Assembly (NCBI GenBank): GCA_963836405.1
Contig: CAWIJL010000014.1
Coordinates: 62,001-126,000 of the forward strand
Direction: 5' to 3'
DNA from: CAWIJJ01 sp963836405
Lineage (GTDB): Bacteria; Acidobacteriota; Terriglobia; Bryobacterales; Bryobacteraceae
DNA length: 64,000 nt
Below, one piece after another: positions 62,326-64,000 of this stretch. The position numbers and the translations under genes are program-made. The notes under the pieces were generated by a model. It worked only from the letters and a program-made list of their open reading frames with translations, had not been told where the DNA came from and made no database searches. How positions within the stretch are numbered: the stretch's first letter is position 1; each line of letters starts with the position of its first letter.

Positions 62326-63090
62326 ATGTCTTCACAACGTAGAATCGATGCGTCCCGTGCCAACGGCAAACGCTCCCGCGGCCCCGTGACTCCTGAAGGA
62401 AAAGAGCGCTCCGCCCGGAACGCGCTCAAACATGGGGCTCTCTCCCGCAACATCGTCATCCGCGGCGAATCTCCGGAGGGCTTCGACACCCTCGTCGAGC
62501 ACTATCTCGTCCGCTTCCCCGACCCTGATGCCGTCGAGTCCGCCCTCCTCCAGGAGATGGTCGCCTCCTACTGGCGCATGCATCGCCTCTGGGCCATCGA
62601 AACCAGCCTGCTCGAAAAGGAGGTCGGCCCCTGCGAAGGACTGCCCTCGCTCCAATCCGTCGCCGGCGCCTTCGCCTCCCTCGCCGCCACCCCCACCCTC
62701 GCCCTCATCCACCGCTATGAAACCCGCCTCCACCGCATGTACCACCGCGCCCTGAAGGACCTCCTCCAACTCCGTCAGGCCCCCCGCGCCGCTGCCGCCG
62801 AGTCCCCCGCCGCCCCACCGCCACCACCGGCGGACGAACCTATTTCAACTCTGCCAAACGAACCTAATCCCGATTCCGGACACTCCGCGCACACCGAGCC
62901 TCCGTGCGCCCCGCCCTGCCCGTCCGATAGCCCCGCCCCCGGCTCCGCTGCTCCCTCGCCCCGCCCTATTGCGTCTTCGCCCTCGTCGCAACCGGCGCCG
63001 TCTTCCCCGCGTGTACCTCCAGCAGGCGCGCGTGCGTTGCCTTCATCGCAGTCACCAGTTCCCCATAAGGACGGTCGGTTACGTCGATGA
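62326..63090 (+). CDS. Terminase-associated unknown with basic N-terminal motif
   Basis: The product is about 254 residues. The N-terminus SQRRIDASRANGKRSRGPVT plus PEGKERSARNALKHGALSR is a motif I associate with a large family of unknown proteins in Acidobacteriota and Planctomycetota. A helical middle follows (ALLQEMVASYWRMHRLWAI, LIHRYETRLHRMYHRALKDL), then a Pro/Ser/Ala-rich tail. The tail overlaps the last 125 bp of the convergent glycosidase gene. ATG 62326 and GTG 62305 are both possible starts; no clear ribosome binding site. Function unknown; a small-terminase-like DNA-binding role is only a guess from its position. Confidence 0.7.
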   Translation: MSSQRRIDASRANGKRSRGPVTPEGKERSARNALKHGALSRNIVIRGESPEGFDTLVEHYLVRFPDPDAVESALLQEMVASYWRMHRLWAIETSLLEKEVGPCEGLPSLQSVAGAFASLAATPTLALIHRYETRLHRMYHRALKDLLQLRQAPRAAAAESPAAPPPPPADEPISTLPNEPNPDSGHSAHTEPPCAPPCPSDSPAPGSAAPSPRPIASSPSSQPAPSSPRVPPAGARALPSSQSPVPHKDGRLRR

Positions 63091-64000
63091 CCCCGATGTT
63101 GTAGTTCTCGCCGTCGAACCGCCCCGTCGAGGGCTCGTCCAGCCATTGAAACCAGTGCGTTCCCACCAGCGATGGATCGGCCGCCGCATTCTCCACGTAA
63201 TAGCGGTACGCCGCCCCCCGCTCCTGCTGGTTCGCCGCCTGGCGCAAACCCGGCGTCATCCCGCGCCCCGGAGTTCCGAAATGAAACTCGCCGATCAGAA
63301 TCGGCCGGTCGATCAGCCCGCGAATCTTTTCGATCTCCTGCCGGTCCACCGCATAGTTGTAGTTGTTCAGGCTGTAAACGTCGAATGCCTTCGACGCGCG
63401 GATCACCTCCGCCGGCGCGCTGCCGCCGAAGCGCAGGCCCAGAATCACGTGGTTCGGATCGTGCTTCCGCACCGCCGCCGTCACCGTGTCCACGAACTTG
63501 CGATACGTCTCGTAAAGAAAGCTCTTGCGCCGCTCCGGCTTGTCTCCCGCGGCCAGGAACGACTTCAGCTCCCGTTGCAGCGGGCTCGGCGGCCCCGCCA
63601 GAATCGCGTCGACCGCAACCGATTCCTTGCCCGGCCACGGCAGTTCGTTCCCCAGGAAATAGCCGAGCAGGTATGGGTCGTCCTTGCGCACCGCGGCCTG
63701 CTGCGCGATCGCCCGCTCCGCGTTCTCCGCGAACGCCGGGTCGTACACATCCGTCACCCCCATCGGCCCGCTGTTCGCCCGGACCCCCAGGCTCACCGTG
63801 TATGGCACGCGCCGCGCTCCCCCCAGCCTCGCATCGGACCAGTTGCCGATCGTGTTGAAGCCCCACGCCGTCAACCGCCGCAGCGTCAGGTCGATCCACG
63901 GCTGCACCCAGTCCGCTCCGAAACGCCGCGCCAGGTTCGCGGTGTAGAACGAGACGCCGCCGCGGCCGCCCGCCACTGCCGGTGGAATCGTCGTGAACAG
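62966..64000 (-). CDS. Glycoside hydrolase (agarase/beta-galactosidase-like), partial (N-terminus beyond right edge)
   Basis: The reverse frame is open to the window edge, so the gene continues to the right; the GTG at 63976 is internal. The 344 codons present show a TIM-barrel clan GH-A pattern: WIDLTLRRLTAWGFNTIGNW, YLLGYFLGNELPWPG with the probable acid/base Glu in GNELPW, PNHVILGLRFGG, YSLNNYNYAV, and a likely nucleophile in PILIGEFHFGTPGRG. The C-terminus (RFDGENYNIGVIDVTDRPYG) is complete and ends at 62966. Substrate unknown, though agarase-like enzymes share this layout. Confidence 0.83.
   Translation of the reverse strand: MFTTIPPAVAGGRGGVSFYTANLARRFGADWVQPWIDLTLRRLTAWGFNTIGNWSDARLGGARRVPYTVSLGVRANSGPMGVTDVYDPAFAENAERAIAQQAAVRKDDPYLLGYFLGNELPWPGKESVAVDAILAGPPSPLQRELKSFLAAGDKPERRKSFLYETYRKFVDTVTAAVRKHDPNHVILGLRFGGSAPAEVIRASKAFDVYSLNNYNYAVDRQEIEKIRGLIDRPILIGEFHFGTPGRGMTPGLRQAANQQERGAAYRYYVENAAADPSLVGTHWFQWLDEPSTGRFDGENYNIGVIDVTDRPYGELVTAMKATHARLLEVHAGKTAPVATRAKTQ

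Overview
The window is about 64 kb of high-GC bacterial chromosome. Its gene families (3-keto-disaccharide hydrolase/DUF1080, DUF362, DUF2961, GH127, NHL/IPT secreted proteins, TPR-CHAT proteins, paired terminase-like genes, many signal-peptide glycosidases) are typical of soil Acidobacteriota, most likely a Bryobacterales/Solibacter relative. This placement is inferred from gene content; there is no rRNA gene in the window and I saw no tRNA gene.

Left third (1-31 kb): mostly housekeeping. acpP-fabF-etfB-etfA is read leftward and etfA runs off the edge. Three secreted unknowns follow, then a DUF1080/PHP fusion coupled to comEC, a DUF362 protein with an unknown partner, a CoA-binding protein, ppk1, the AmmeMemoRadiSam pair (amrS plus a fused B/A protein), an M16 peptidase, rlmN, an SDR and map. 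The 3' end of map is duplicated in tandem. Two paralogous membrane histidine kinases come next, the second broken by a +1 frameshift. A very tight operon rimO-yacG-pgpA-NHL protein-cinA closes the region; yacG has only 56 codons.

Middle (31-51 kb): a GH-A-like glycosidase, a small beta protein, a heparinase II/III-like protein, transketolase, a DUF457 membrane protein and glutathione peroxidase. Then comes an unusually coherent run, almost entirely overlapping or abutting, from a HIT protein through a complete dipeptide/oligopeptide ABC importer to an ECF sigma factor and a TPR-CHAT caspase-like protease (38.8-47.9 kb). It is followed on the same strand by a zinc-finger anti-sigma-like protein, a secreted subtilase with an octapeptide repeat array between its catalytic Asp and His, and two small unknown genes. 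This is the best candidate for an undescribed system. Inferred model: peptide import or sensing, sigma-dependent expression and two proteases in one circuit.

Right part (51-64 kb): a polysaccharide/peptide utilisation cluster (DUF2961, SGNH hydrolase, M28 peptidase, GH127, GH31). Three of these genes carry single-base +1 frameshifts, which points to sequence error or decay. At 59.6-60.7 kb there are internally deleted or truncated remnants (TIM-barrel epimerase, a small accessory gene, an ImmA/IrrE C-terminus). These abut a two-gene terminase-like cassette (separate ATPase and nuclease genes) and a divergent gene with an Arg/Gly/Pro-rich N-terminal motif that probably belongs to it. The window ends inside another glycosidase gene.
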